DNA of 64,000 nucleotides from the NCBI RefSeq assembly GCF_020073815.1, contig NZ_JAIQZJ010000001.1, positions 558,001-622,000 on the forward strand, in the 5' to 3' direction. The translations under genes were made by a program, and so were the position numbers. The notes under the pieces are model-generated. The model did no database searches. It was not told the origin of the DNA and saw only the letters and a program-made list of their open reading frames with translations. The DNA is from Nocardioides mangrovi. Lineage in GTDB: Bacteria; Actinomycetota; Actinomycetes; Propionibacteriales; Nocardioidaceae. The first letter of the stretch is position 1; every line of letters starts with the position of its first letter. Of this stretch, positions 46,136 to 53,839 are shown piece by piece.

Positions 46136-47209
46136 GTGGCCGGACGACGTCGTCGTGGACGGTCGGTGCTGCGCGTGATCATCGTGGCGGAGCTGGTCGT
46201 CGCGCTGCTCACCGCCACCGGCGTGGTCTTCGCCTACCAACGGATCGACCGAGGCATCACCACGGGCGAGACCATCGAGCACCAGGTGCAGCGCGAGAAG
46301 AAGCCGTTGCCCACGTCCGAGATGAACATCCTGCTGATGGGCAACGACACCCGCGACTGCGCCGGGTGCGACATCGACAACCAGGCCGGCGAGGGCGGGT
46401 CGGACACGACGATCCTGCTGCACATCGCCGACGGCCGTCGCTCGATCTACGGCATCTCGATCCCCCGCGACACCCTGGTCGACCGGCCCGAGTGCCGCAA
46501 CGGCAACACCGTCATCCCGGCCGCCGACGACGTCCAGTGGAACGAGGCCTACTCGGTCGGCGGCCCGGACTGCACCGTCGCCCAGGTCGAGGCGGTCACC
46601 GGCGTCTACATCGACGACTACATCACCCTGAACTTCGGCGGCTTCAAGGACATGGTCAACGCCATCGACGGCGTCCAGGTCTGCATCCCCGAGCCGATCG
46701 ACGACGAGGTGGCGCACATCCACTTCGACGCCGGCACCCAGACCCTCGACGGCGACCGGGCGCTGCAGTACGTCCGCGAGCGCCACTCGACGGCCAACTC
46801 CGACCTGGGCCGGATGAAGCGTCAGCAGGCCTTCATCGCCTCGATGATCAGCAAGGTGATGTCGGCCGACACGCTGACCCGGCCCGACAAGCTCTACGGC
46901 TTCGCGTCCAGCCTCGCCGACTCGATCGAGACCAGCCCGGACATCGCCAGCGCCGGCAAGCTGGTCAAGCTCGCCATGTCGGTGCGCCACGCCAACCTCG
47001 ACAACATCAAGTTCGTCACCGCACCGACCACCGACTTCCCGGTCGGCGATCCCAACTGGGGCCGGCTGCAGCTCACACCCGATGCCCAGCAGCTGTGGGA
47101 CAAGGTCAAGAACGACGAGCCGCTCGGCAAGCTCGGCAAGGGCGCGATCACCGCGAAGGACCCCAACGGCGACAAGAGCACCGCCGCCGAGAACGGCCTG
47201 TGCTCCTAG
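46136..47209 (+). CDS. LytR-CpsA-Psr (LCP) family protein
   Basis: This 357-residue membrane-anchored phosphotransferase is of the type that attaches wall polymers such as arabinogalactan or teichoic-acid-like glycans to peptidoglycan. An Arg-rich N-terminus and one membrane helix (VIIVAELVVALLTATGVVFAY) precede the LCP domain. The domain motifs are NILLMGNDTRD, GGSDTTILLHI, GISIPRDTLVD and ALQYVRERHSTANSDLGRMKRQQAFI, with the Arg and Asp residues that hold the polyprenyl pyrophosphate. Three extra Cys in the loop region could form disulfides. I chose GTG 46136 behind GGACGGAGGG. It follows the hydrolase-like gene by 34 bases. Confidence 0.92.
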   Translation: MAGRRRRGRSVLRVIIVAELVVALLTATGVVFAYQRIDRGITTGETIEHQVQREKKPLPTSEMNILLMGNDTRDCAGCDIDNQAGEGGSDTTILLHIADGRRSIYGISIPRDTLVDRPECRNGNTVIPAADDVQWNEAYSVGGPDCTVAQVEAVTGVYIDDYITLNFGGFKDMVNAIDGVQVCIPEPIDDEVAHIHFDAGTQTLDGDRALQYVRERHSTANSDLGRMKRQQAFIASMISKVMSADTLTRPDKLYGFASSLADSIETSPDIASAGKLVKLAMSVRHANLDNIKFVTAPTTDFPVGDPNWGRLQLTPDAQQLWDKVKNDEPLGKLGKGAITAKDPNGDKSTAAENGLCS

Positions 47210-47219
47210 CGTCAGCCCG

Positions 47220-48440
47220 TCAGCCCAGGAAGCGCTCGACGTACGGCGCGAAGCGGGTGCGCAGCTCGTCGGGGTCGAGCCCGATCTCCGCGGGGGCGTA
47301 GTCAATGGTGCCGAGGTGGCCGCGGCGGTGTCCGTCGAGGTACGCCGCCATCGCGGACCGGGCCTCCGGGGTGACCGGCTCGCCGGCGAGCGCGTAGACC
47401 CGCTGCGCGGTCGCGAGGTCGTCGGACATGAAGTCGTCGAACCGCACGTCGACCGAGCGCTCGGGGGCGAGCACCTCCCGGTCCCGGACGACCGCGTCGA
47501 GCATGATCGCGAGGCGATCCGCCCAGGCCCGCCCGATCTCCCGCGCCGGCACCGGGTCGCGGTGCATCCGGGCGGTGTAGACGATCATCGTCACCATCGA
47601 CACGGTCACCGACACCGGGTCGCGGTGGGTGAGCACCACGGTGGCGTGGGGGAACACCTGCGCGAGGACGGGCAGCTGCTCGAGGTGCTGCGGCGACTTG
47701 AGGAGCCAGCGCCGGCCGCCACGGGCGTGCTGGAGCACCTGGAGCTGGGTGCGCAGGTGCGCGTAGTGCGGGGTCTGGTCGTGGGCGAGGTAGTAGTCGC
47801 GCCAGGCCGGCACCTCGCCCAGCGTCTCGAAGAGCATCGTGGAGAAGTCGTTGGCGAGGAGCTGGATCTCCTCGTGCACGTGGTCGGTGGTCATCTCGTG
47901 CATGAGCGGGAAGTAGGGCATCGCGGCGTTCATGAAGTCCACGGCCATGTCCATCCGGGCCCGGCGCGGCTCGACGCCGTCCTCGCCGGGCATCGGCAGC
48001 GGCTCGACGCTCTCCCAGTAGGGCAGGGTGCGGAAGGTCGGCCCGGCCGCCAGCAGATTGTGCAGGTGCGTCGTACCGGTCCGCGGGAGCCCGGCGATGA
48101 TCACCGGTGCGGCGAGCTCGACCTCGAGCGCCTCGGGGTGGCGCGTGAGGTACTCGGTGAGCAGCAGCCGGTTCTTGAGCAGCTGCAGCAGCTGCGCGTG
48201 GAAGTTGACCTGCCCGGGGCCGTGCAGCCCGTCGATGTCGCGGATCGCGGCGAGCAGGACGTCGAGCCGCTCCTCGTAGTCGCGGGCGCCGAAGTCGTCG
48301 AGGCCGGTCTCCGCGGCGGCCTGCGCGTGGAGGGCCGCGGCGTCGAGCGGACAGGCCTCGGCCATGGTCGCCATCAGGCCGCGCAGCTCCTCGATCTCGG
48401 GCGAGAAGCGGGGGCGGGTCAGGTCGTCGAGGTGCACCAC
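47220..48440 (-). CDS. sulfotransferase family protein
   Basis: This 406-residue PAPS-dependent sulfotransferase-like protein has the 5'-phosphosulfate loop APVIIAGLPRTGTTHLHNLL (about residues 110-128). The 3'-phosphate strand appears as ATVVLTHRDPVSVTVS, and LLKSPQHLEQLP carries the conserved Lys and Ser. This large Sulfotransfer_3 type is frequent in mycobacteria and nocardioforms, where substrates are lipids, sterols or glycans; none can be named here. The start is GTG 48440, preceded by TAACGT and 8 bases on its strand. It is divergent from a TetR gene with a shared 23-bp palindrome. Confidence 0.85.
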   Translation of the reverse strand: MVHLDDLTRPRFSPEIEELRGLMATMAEACPLDAAALHAQAAAETGLDDFGARDYEERLDVLLAAIRDIDGLHGPGQVNFHAQLLQLLKNRLLLTEYLTRHPEALEVELAAPVIIAGLPRTGTTHLHNLLAAGPTFRTLPYWESVEPLPMPGEDGVEPRRARMDMAVDFMNAAMPYFPLMHEMTTDHVHEEIQLLANDFSTMLFETLGEVPAWRDYYLAHDQTPHYAHLRTQLQVLQHARGGRRWLLKSPQHLEQLPVLAQVFPHATVVLTHRDPVSVTVSMVTMIVYTARMHRDPVPAREIGRAWADRLAIMLDAVVRDREVLAPERSVDVRFDDFMSDDLATAQRVYALAGEPVTPEARSAMAAYLDGHRRGHLGTIDYAPAEIGLDPDELRTRFAPYVERFLG

Positions 48441-48446
48441 GGGCGG

Positions 48447-48469
48447 TTACGTTACTCTGCGTCACGTAA
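48447..48469. promoter_or_regulatory. candidate TetR operator TTACGT-N11-ACGTAA
   Basis: A perfect inverted repeat (arms TTACGT and ACGTAA, 11-base spacer) fills the 28-base gap between the divergent sulfotransferase and TetR starts. It overlaps the likely -10 TAACGT of the sulfotransferase and ends on the first base of the TetR ATG. Its occupancy would silence both genes. Confidence 0.55.
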
Positions 48470-49047
48470 TGACGACAGCCCCTGGACGACCCCGTGACCG
48501 GCGCATCGACCGCGCCGTCCTCGCCGCGACCGCCGAGCTCCTCGTCGAGACCGGGTACGCCGACCTGACCGTCGCCGGCATCGCCGCACGAGCCGGCACG
48601 ACGAAGCCAGCGATCTACCGGCGCTGGCGCAGCAAGGCGCACCTCGTGCACGAGGCGGCCTTCCCGGTCGACGACCGGATGGAGGTCCCGCACACGGCCG
48701 AGCTCGCCGACGACCTGCGGACCATGGTGCGCACCGTCGTCGCGGTCTTCTCCGACCCCGTCGCACGCGCCGCGGTCCCCGGACTGATGGGCGAGATGAC
48801 CACCGACCCGACCCTGCACGCCGCCCTGCTCGAGCGCTTCCAGGCCGGCCCGATCGGCCGGGTCCGCGAGCGGCTCGCCGCCGCGGTCGCCGCGGGCCAG
48901 GCCCGCGCCGACCTCGACCCCGACGCCTTCGTCGAGGCCATCGGCGGCACCACCCTGCTCGCCCTGCTCATCCGCGGGGACGGGGAGCTCGACGACACCT
49001 GGATCGACCACACCACCCGCCTGCTCCTCGAAGGGATCGCCCCATGA
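48469..49047 (+). CDS. TetR family regulator
   Basis: This 192-residue TetR regulator has a helix-turn-helix in the first 60 residues (AVLAATAELLVETGYADLTVAGIAARAGT, TTKPAIYRRWRSKAHLV). A C-terminal all-helical ligand domain follows (TetR_C_11-like), with VFSDPVARAAVPGLMGEM and RVRERLAAAVAAGQARADLDPD. The start is ATG 48469, which coincides with the end of the palindrome. Its stop overlaps the DUF1214 gene as ATGA. It likely controls both itself with DUF1214 and the divergent sulfotransferase; the ligand is unknown. Confidence 0.88.
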   Translation: MTTAPGRPRDRRIDRAVLAATAELLVETGYADLTVAGIAARAGTTKPAIYRRWRSKAHLVHEAAFPVDDRMEVPHTAELADDLRTMVRTVVAVFSDPVARAAVPGLMGEMTTDPTLHAALLERFQAGPIGRVRERLAAAVAAGQARADLDPDAFVEAIGGTTLLALLIRGDGELDDTWIDHTTRLLLEGIAP

Positions 49048-50192
49048 CCGACACCCACGAGTCGACCGCCGCCTGGCACGAGCTGCTCGACGGGCTGCGC
49101 GACCTGGAGTCCAGCTTCCTCACCGGCGACCGTGCCGTCGCGGGCGCCCAGGCCGTCGCCGACGGCTACCGCGCGCTGGCGACCGTGCTCGGCGTCGGGC
49201 TCGACACCTATCTTTTCCCGGACCCGAGCCGGCCGACGTTCGTCGACGTCAACACGCCGTTCCGCCGCGACCGCCGCTGGGGCGGGGACAACAGCGACTC
49301 CTGGTACGCCTTCGTGGTGCTCGACCCCCGCCGTACCTATCGGGTCACGGGTCAGCGCGGCGACAGCGTCTACTTCTCGATCACCGTCTACAACGAGCCC
49401 TCCCCCGGCGCGTGGTCGGACCGGGTGATCGGCGTCGTCAACGACGACGACCTGACCTTCGACGCGGACGGACGCTTCGAGCTGATGATGGGGCCGCGGC
49501 GGCCGGAGGGGTACGACGGCGCCTTCGTCGAGCTCGCCGAGGACACCGCCGCGGCGATGACCCGCGACTACCAGGTCGATCCCGGGCGCGGGCGGCGGGT
49601 GACCTGGGAGGTCGAGGTCCTCGACGAGCCAGGGCCGGTGCGCAACGGCGACGCCGAGACCGCCCGCGCGCTGCGGTCGACGCTCACCTGGCTGCGCACG
49701 ATGTTCGCGATCGTGCCGCTCTCGGTGGGCGTGCGCACCGACGACCACAGCACGCTCGGCCACGAGATCACCCAGCTCGCCAACGACTTCGGCGACCCCT
49801 ACCGGGTCCCCGACTTCAACTTCGGCTGGTCGGCGACCGACGCCTGCTACTCCTTCGGCAGCTACGACCTCGCCGAGGACGAGGCGCTCGTGGTGACCCA
49901 CCGGCCGCCGGCCTGCCGCTTCTGGAACGTCATCATCTGGAACCAGTTCATGGCCGCCCACAACCTCACCGACGGCCGGGTCTCGCTCAACCACGGGACC
50001 GCCGTCCCCAACGCCGACGGCACCGTCACCGTCGTCATCGCGCGCACGCAGCTCGAGCACCCCAACGCGATCACCACGATCGACCACGCCCGCGGCAACC
50101 TCGCCTTCCGCTGGTTCCTCGCCGACGAGGTGCCGGCCACGCCCGAGGTACGGCTGGTCAAGGCCGCCAACGCGCCGACCGCCGTCGACTGA
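49044..50192 (+). CDS. DUF1214 domain protein
   Basis: This 382-residue protein has the DUF1214 domain in its C-terminal part (about residues 230-360), seen in GWSATDACYSFGSYDLAEDEAL, RPPACRFWNVIIWNQFM and RGNLAFRWFLADE. A central beta-rich segment precedes it (FVVLDPRRTYRVTGQRGDSVYFSITVYNEP). Relatives are often paired with DUF1254 proteins; no DUF1254 is present here. No signal peptide is seen. Function is unknown; the pairing with a TetR and a sulfotransferase suggests part of a modification or catabolic route. The start ATG 49044 overlaps the tetR stop. Confidence 0.82.
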   Translation: MTDTHESTAAWHELLDGLRDLESSFLTGDRAVAGAQAVADGYRALATVLGVGLDTYLFPDPSRPTFVDVNTPFRRDRRWGGDNSDSWYAFVVLDPRRTYRVTGQRGDSVYFSITVYNEPSPGAWSDRVIGVVNDDDLTFDADGRFELMMGPRRPEGYDGAFVELAEDTAAAMTRDYQVDPGRGRRVTWEVEVLDEPGPVRNGDAETARALRSTLTWLRTMFAIVPLSVGVRTDDHSTLGHEITQLANDFGDPYRVPDFNFGWSATDACYSFGSYDLAEDEALVVTHRPPACRFWNVIIWNQFMAAHNLTDGRVSLNHGTAVPNADGTVTVVIARTQLEHPNAITTIDHARGNLAFRWFLADEVPATPEVRLVKAANAPTAVD

Positions 50193-50240
50193 CATCCGGG
50201 CCGGGCTCCGGGACTCGACAGGGACTCCTGCCGCTTGTCG

Positions 50241-50292
50241 GCCGTTGCAACGGCTGTCCAGCGACGGGATACCCGGTCGACCGGGTATCCCG
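50241..50292. repeat. two palindromes between convergent genes
   Basis: GCCGTTGCAACGGC (50241-50254) is a perfect 14-bp palindrome. At 50265-50292 lies a perfect 28-bp palindrome made of CGGGATACCCGGTC and its complement, with no loop. Both sit between the stop of DUF1214 (50192) and that of the ABC gene (50309). They probably act as bidirectional terminator or transcription barrier; no T-tract is seen. Confidence 0.65.
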
Positions 50293-50308
50293 ACACGGCA
50301 CCGGCCGC

Positions 50309-51094
50309 TCAGACTAGGGCGACCGGGCGCCAGCCGGGGCGCGGGGTGGAGTCGAGGAGCAGGCGGGTGTAGTCGTCCTGCGGGTCACCGAGGACCTGCT
50401 CGACCGCCCCGTGCTCGACGACGCGACCGTGCCGCAGGACCACGACGTCGTGGGCGACCTGACGGACGACGGCGAGGTCGTGGGTGATGAAGAGGTACGC
50501 CGTGCCGAGGTCGCGCTGCAGCGCGTTGAGGACGTTGAGCACCTGCGCCTGCACGGAGACGTCGAGCGCGGAGACGGCCTCGTCGAGGACGATCACCTCG
50601 GGCGAGGTCGCCAGCGCCCGCGCGATCGCGACCCGCTGCCGCTGACCGCCCGAGAGCGAGCGGGGCGTCAGCTCGAGGTGCGTCGGGCCGAGCCCGACCT
50701 GGGTGGCCAGCTCCTCGACCCGCGGCAGCCGGTCGGTGCGGGGCGTCCCGCCCAGGGCGACCGCCTCCGCGAGCGCGTCGCCGATCCGCTGGCTGCGGTC
50801 GAGCGTGGTCGCGGGGTCCTGCGGGACCAGCTGGAGCTGGGCGCCGCGACGGCGGCGCTCGCGAGCGGACCGGGCGACCCGGGTGCGGTCCTCACCGCAG
50901 ACGGCCACCCGTCCCGACGTCGCGGTCTGCAGGCCGGTGACGATGCCGCCGATCGTGGACTTCCCGGCGCCGGACTCGCCGACCAGCGCCGTGGTCCGTC
51001 CCCGGCGCACCCGGAAGGACACGTCGTCCACGACGACCGGGCCGTCGCCGTACCGCTTCACGAGGTGCTCGACCTCCAGGACCACGTCGTTCAT
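50309..51094 (-). CDS. oligopeptide-type ABC transporter ATP-binding protein (DppF-like)
   Basis: This 261-residue ABC ATPase has Walker A GESGAGKST, Q-loop LVPQDPATTLDRSQ, signature LSGGQRQRVAIARAL, Walker B VIVLDEAVSALD and the switch His in LFITHDLAVV. It lacks the Cys-rich C-terminal extension of its partner, which is normal for some F-type subunits. It is the last gene of the minus-strand transport operon. Its ATG at 51094 overlaps the stop of the other ATPase gene by 4 bases. It powers uptake through the two permeases encoded upstream. Confidence 0.92.
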   Translation of the reverse strand: MNDVVLEVEHLVKRYGDGPVVVDDVSFRVRRGRTTALVGESGAGKSTIGGIVTGLQTATSGRVAVCGEDRTRVARSARERRRRGAQLQLVPQDPATTLDRSQRIGDALAEAVALGGTPRTDRLPRVEELATQVGLGPTHLELTPRSLSGGQRQRVAIARALATSPEVIVLDEAVSALDVSVQAQVLNVLNALQRDLGTAYLFITHDLAVVRQVAHDVVVLRHGRVVEHGAVEQVLGDPQDDYTRLLLDSTPRPGWRPVALV

Positions 51095-52038
51095 GCGACC
51101 TCCTCGACGCGGTGGCAGCGGACCCTGCTGGCCCCGACCAGCCGCTCCTCGGGGAGAGCGGAGCCGCAGATCGGCAGCGCGACCGGGCAGCGGTCGACGA
51201 AGGGACAGCCCGGCCCGGTCTGCGCGGCCGGCACCGGGCTGCCGGGCGCGACCGGGATCTCCGTCAGCCGCTGGTCGAGCGGAGGTCGCGAGGCCAGCAG
51301 GGCGCGGGTGTAGGGATGCACCGCGTCGTCGCGCAGCGTCGCCGCGGGAGCCGTCTCGAGCACGCGCCCGCCGTACATGACGGCGATCCGGTCGCAGACC
51401 GCCGAGGCGAGGTCGAGGTCGTGCGTGACCAGCACCAGCGCGGCCCCCATCTCGCGGCGCAGCTCGTCGGTGAGCGCGAGCACGTCGGCCTGGGTGGTGA
51501 CGTCGAGGGCGGTGGTGGGCTCGTCGGCGAGCAGGAGCCGCGGCCGCTCCATGAGCACCGACGCGATCATCACCCGTTGGAGGAGCCCGCCCGAGAGCTC
51601 GAAGGGGTGCTGCCGCATCCGCCGCTCGGGATCGGTCATGCCCATGCGGCGCAGCACCGTCAGCGCCTGCTCCCGGGCGGCCGCGGTGTCCTGGCCCGCG
51701 TCCCGGGCGCGCTCGACGAGGAAGGCACCGACCGTGTGCACCGGGTTGATCGCCGAGCGCGGGTCCTGGAAGACCATGCCCAGCCCGCGGCGGTGCTCAC
51801 GGAGCTCACGGCCGCGCAGCCCGAGGACGTCCCGGTCCCCGACGCGTACGGCGCCCCCGGTCCGCGCCGAATCGGGCAGCAGCCGGGCGACCGTCCGCAG
51901 CGTCATCGACTTCCCGGAGCCGGACTCACCGACGATGCCGAGCGCCTCGCCGGGACGTACGGCCAGGGAGACGCCGCGCAGGATCGGGGTGTCCCCGAGG
52001 TCGAGCGTGAGGTCGTCGACCTGCAGGAGTGCGGTCAT
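51091..52038 (-). CDS. oligopeptide-type ABC transporter ATP-binding protein (DppD-like)
   Basis: This 315-residue ABC ATPase has Walker A GESGSGKSMT, Walker B LLLADEPTTALD and the switch His in VTHDLDLAS. The signature reads LSGGLLQRVMIA instead of the usual LSGGMRQR, still with the essential SGG and Gln. The C-terminal oligopeptide extension has the Cys pattern GCPFVDRCPVALPICG that can hold an iron-sulfur cluster in D-type subunits. The start is ATG 52038. It overlaps neighbouring genes on both sides by 4 bases. Confidence 0.92.
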   Translation of the reverse strand: MTALLQVDDLTLDLGDTPILRGVSLAVRPGEALGIVGESGSGKSMTLRTVARLLPDSARTGGAVRVGDRDVLGLRGRELREHRRGLGMVFQDPRSAINPVHTVGAFLVERARDAGQDTAAAREQALTVLRRMGMTDPERRMRQHPFELSGGLLQRVMIASVLMERPRLLLADEPTTALDVTTQADVLALTDELRREMGAALVLVTHDLDLASAVCDRIAVMYGGRVLETAPAATLRDDAVHPYTRALLASRPPLDQRLTEIPVAPGSPVPAAQTGPGCPFVDRCPVALPICGSALPEERLVGASRVRCHRVEEVA

Positions 52039-52889
52039 CGTCGGTCCTCCCCGGAGACGCGCGAGCCCAGCACGAAGAGCGAGAGCACGGTGACGACGAT
52101 CAGCACCGACGCGCTCGCAACGCCGAGCGGATGGCCCTTGAGCAGCGCGTCCTTGTCGCTGGCGAGCACGCCCCAGTCGGCCTGCGGCGCCTGCACGGCG
52201 AGGCCCAGGAAGGACAGGCTGGCGAGGTCGATCAACGCGTAGGCGAAGGCCACGCTGGCCTGCCCCACCAGCACGGGCGACAGGTTGCGCAGCACGTGCC
52301 GGACGTTGACGCGCAGCGCGCCGTGCCCCTGCACCGACAGCGCCTGCACGTAGGGCAGCCGGCGCTCCCCCTCGGCCGCCGTGGTGGCGAGCCGGGCGAC
52401 GTAGGGCAGGTAGGCGATCGCGAGCGCGATGACGGCCGCCCCGAGGCCCGGCCCGAACATCGCGACGGCCAGGATCGCCAGCAGCAGACCGGGGATCGCG
52501 AACATCACGTCCAGCACGCTGCCGAGCACGATCCGCGTGCGGCCGCCGCGCCAGGCGCTGACCAGCGCGAGCGGCACCCCCAGCAGCAGCGCGGCCAGCA
52601 CCACCGCTGCGGGGCCGAGCAGCGACGTACGCGCGCCGTAGACGAGCCGGGAGAAGACGTCGCGACCGGTGCCGTCGGTGCCGAGCCAGTGGTCGGCGCT
52701 CGGGGTGGCGTAGGGGTGGAGCAGGTCGCCGGTGTTGGGGTCGTACGGCGCGATCAGCGGCGCCAGGACCGCCGCCGCGGCCACGAGCACGAGGACGACG
52801 ACCGCGGCCCAGCCGCTGACGCCGAGACCGGTACGGCGCGTGCGCGAGCGGGTCAGCCGGCGGGCGGCGGTGAACGGGAGCACGGTCAT
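52035..52889 (-). CDS. ABC transporter permease (DppC-like)
   Basis: This 284-residue inner-membrane permease has about six helices. The N-terminal helix AAVVVLVLVAAAAVLAPLIAP and the extracellular stretch HWLGTDGTGRDVFSRLVYGAR are typical of DppC/OppC. The cytoplasmic coupling loop is YVQALSVQGHGALRVNVRHVL (EAA-like). The start ATG 52889 overlaps the upstream permease stop by 4 bases; the longer frame into that gene is not used. It pairs with the DppB-like protein to form the channel. Confidence 0.92.
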   Translation of the reverse strand: MTVLPFTAARRLTRSRTRRTGLGVSGWAAVVVLVLVAAAAVLAPLIAPYDPNTGDLLHPYATPSADHWLGTDGTGRDVFSRLVYGARTSLLGPAAVVLAALLLGVPLALVSAWRGGRTRIVLGSVLDVMFAIPGLLLAILAVAMFGPGLGAAVIALAIAYLPYVARLATTAAEGERRLPYVQALSVQGHGALRVNVRHVLRNLSPVLVGQASVAFAYALIDLASLSFLGLAVQAPQADWGVLASDKDALLKGHPLGVASASVLIVVTVLSLFVLGSRVSGEDRR

Positions 52890-53827
52890 CGGGCCACCAC
52901 CCGGGCCCGGGGGTCGAGCGCCATCACGACCAGGTCGGCGAGCAGGTTCAGCAGCACGAACGCGCCCACGACGACCAGCGCGATCGCCTGCACCACCGGG
53001 AAGTCCTTCTGCTGCACCGAGCTGATCAGCAGCCCACCGAGCCCGTTGAGCCCGAAGGCCTGCTCGACCACGACCGCGCCGGCGACGAGCCCGGCGACCT
53101 GCAGCCCGATGACGGTCACGACCGACGGGGCCGCGTTGTGCAGCACGTGGCTGCGCAGCAGCCGGCCGCCCGAGATGCCCCGCATCCGCGCCGTCTCGAC
53201 GTGCTCGGACGCCAGCTCCTGCCGGGCACTGGCGCGCGTCACCCGGCTCACCAGCCCGCTGGCGAGGATCGCGAGCGCGACGGCGGGCAGGGTGAGCCCG
53301 TGCCACCAGCCGACGACGCCGTCGCCCTGCCCGTACGCCGGGAACCACCCCAGCTGCACCGCGAAGACGCTGATCAGCACCCCGGCGGCCACGAAGGCCG
53401 GCACCGCCGTCGCGACCGACGTGAGAGTCGTGACGCCCGCGTCGACCGGACCCGGGCGCAGTGCCGCGAGCAGGCCGCTGCCGACGCCGAGCAGGACGAT
53501 GAGCACCGCGGCGTACGCCACCAGCGAGAGCGTCACCAGCGCCGGGTCCGCGATCCGCGACGACACCGGTTGCTGGGTGATCAGCGACGTCCCGAGATCG
53601 CCGCTGAGCACGTGCCCGAGCCAGGTGAGGTAGCGGAGCACCGGACTCTGGTCGAGCCCGAGGTACTCACGCACCTGCGCCTGCACCTCCGGCGAGGGCG
53701 GCCGGGAGCCGAAGAGCACCTGCTCGGGGCTGCCCGGGGAGAGGTAGACGCACAGGTAGACCACGATGCTCGCGATCAGCAGCGTCACCACCGCCCCGAG
53801 CAGCCGCCGCAGCAGGAACCGTCGCAT
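52886..53827 (-). CDS. ABC transporter permease (DppB-like)
   Basis: This 313-residue permease starts with the usual MRRFLLRRLLGAVVTLLIAS. It has about six helices, the periplasmic loop GLDQSPVLRYLTWLGHVLSGDLGTSL and the coupling loop VETARMRGISGGRLLRSHVL with the EAA-type Gly. The order B-C-D-F behind the binding protein is the classic dipeptide/oligopeptide/nickel transporter layout. The start is ATG 53827, 12 bases behind the binding-protein gene. Confidence 0.92.
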   Translation of the reverse strand: MRRFLLRRLLGAVVTLLIASIVVYLCVYLSPGSPEQVLFGSRPPSPEVQAQVREYLGLDQSPVLRYLTWLGHVLSGDLGTSLITQQPVSSRIADPALVTLSLVAYAAVLIVLLGVGSGLLAALRPGPVDAGVTTLTSVATAVPAFVAAGVLISVFAVQLGWFPAYGQGDGVVGWWHGLTLPAVALAILASGLVSRVTRASARQELASEHVETARMRGISGGRLLRSHVLHNAAPSVVTVIGLQVAGLVAGAVVVEQAFGLNGLGGLLISSVQQKDFPVVQAIALVVVGAFVLLNLLADLVVMALDPRARVVAR

Positions 53828-53839
53828 CGGACCGCTCGC

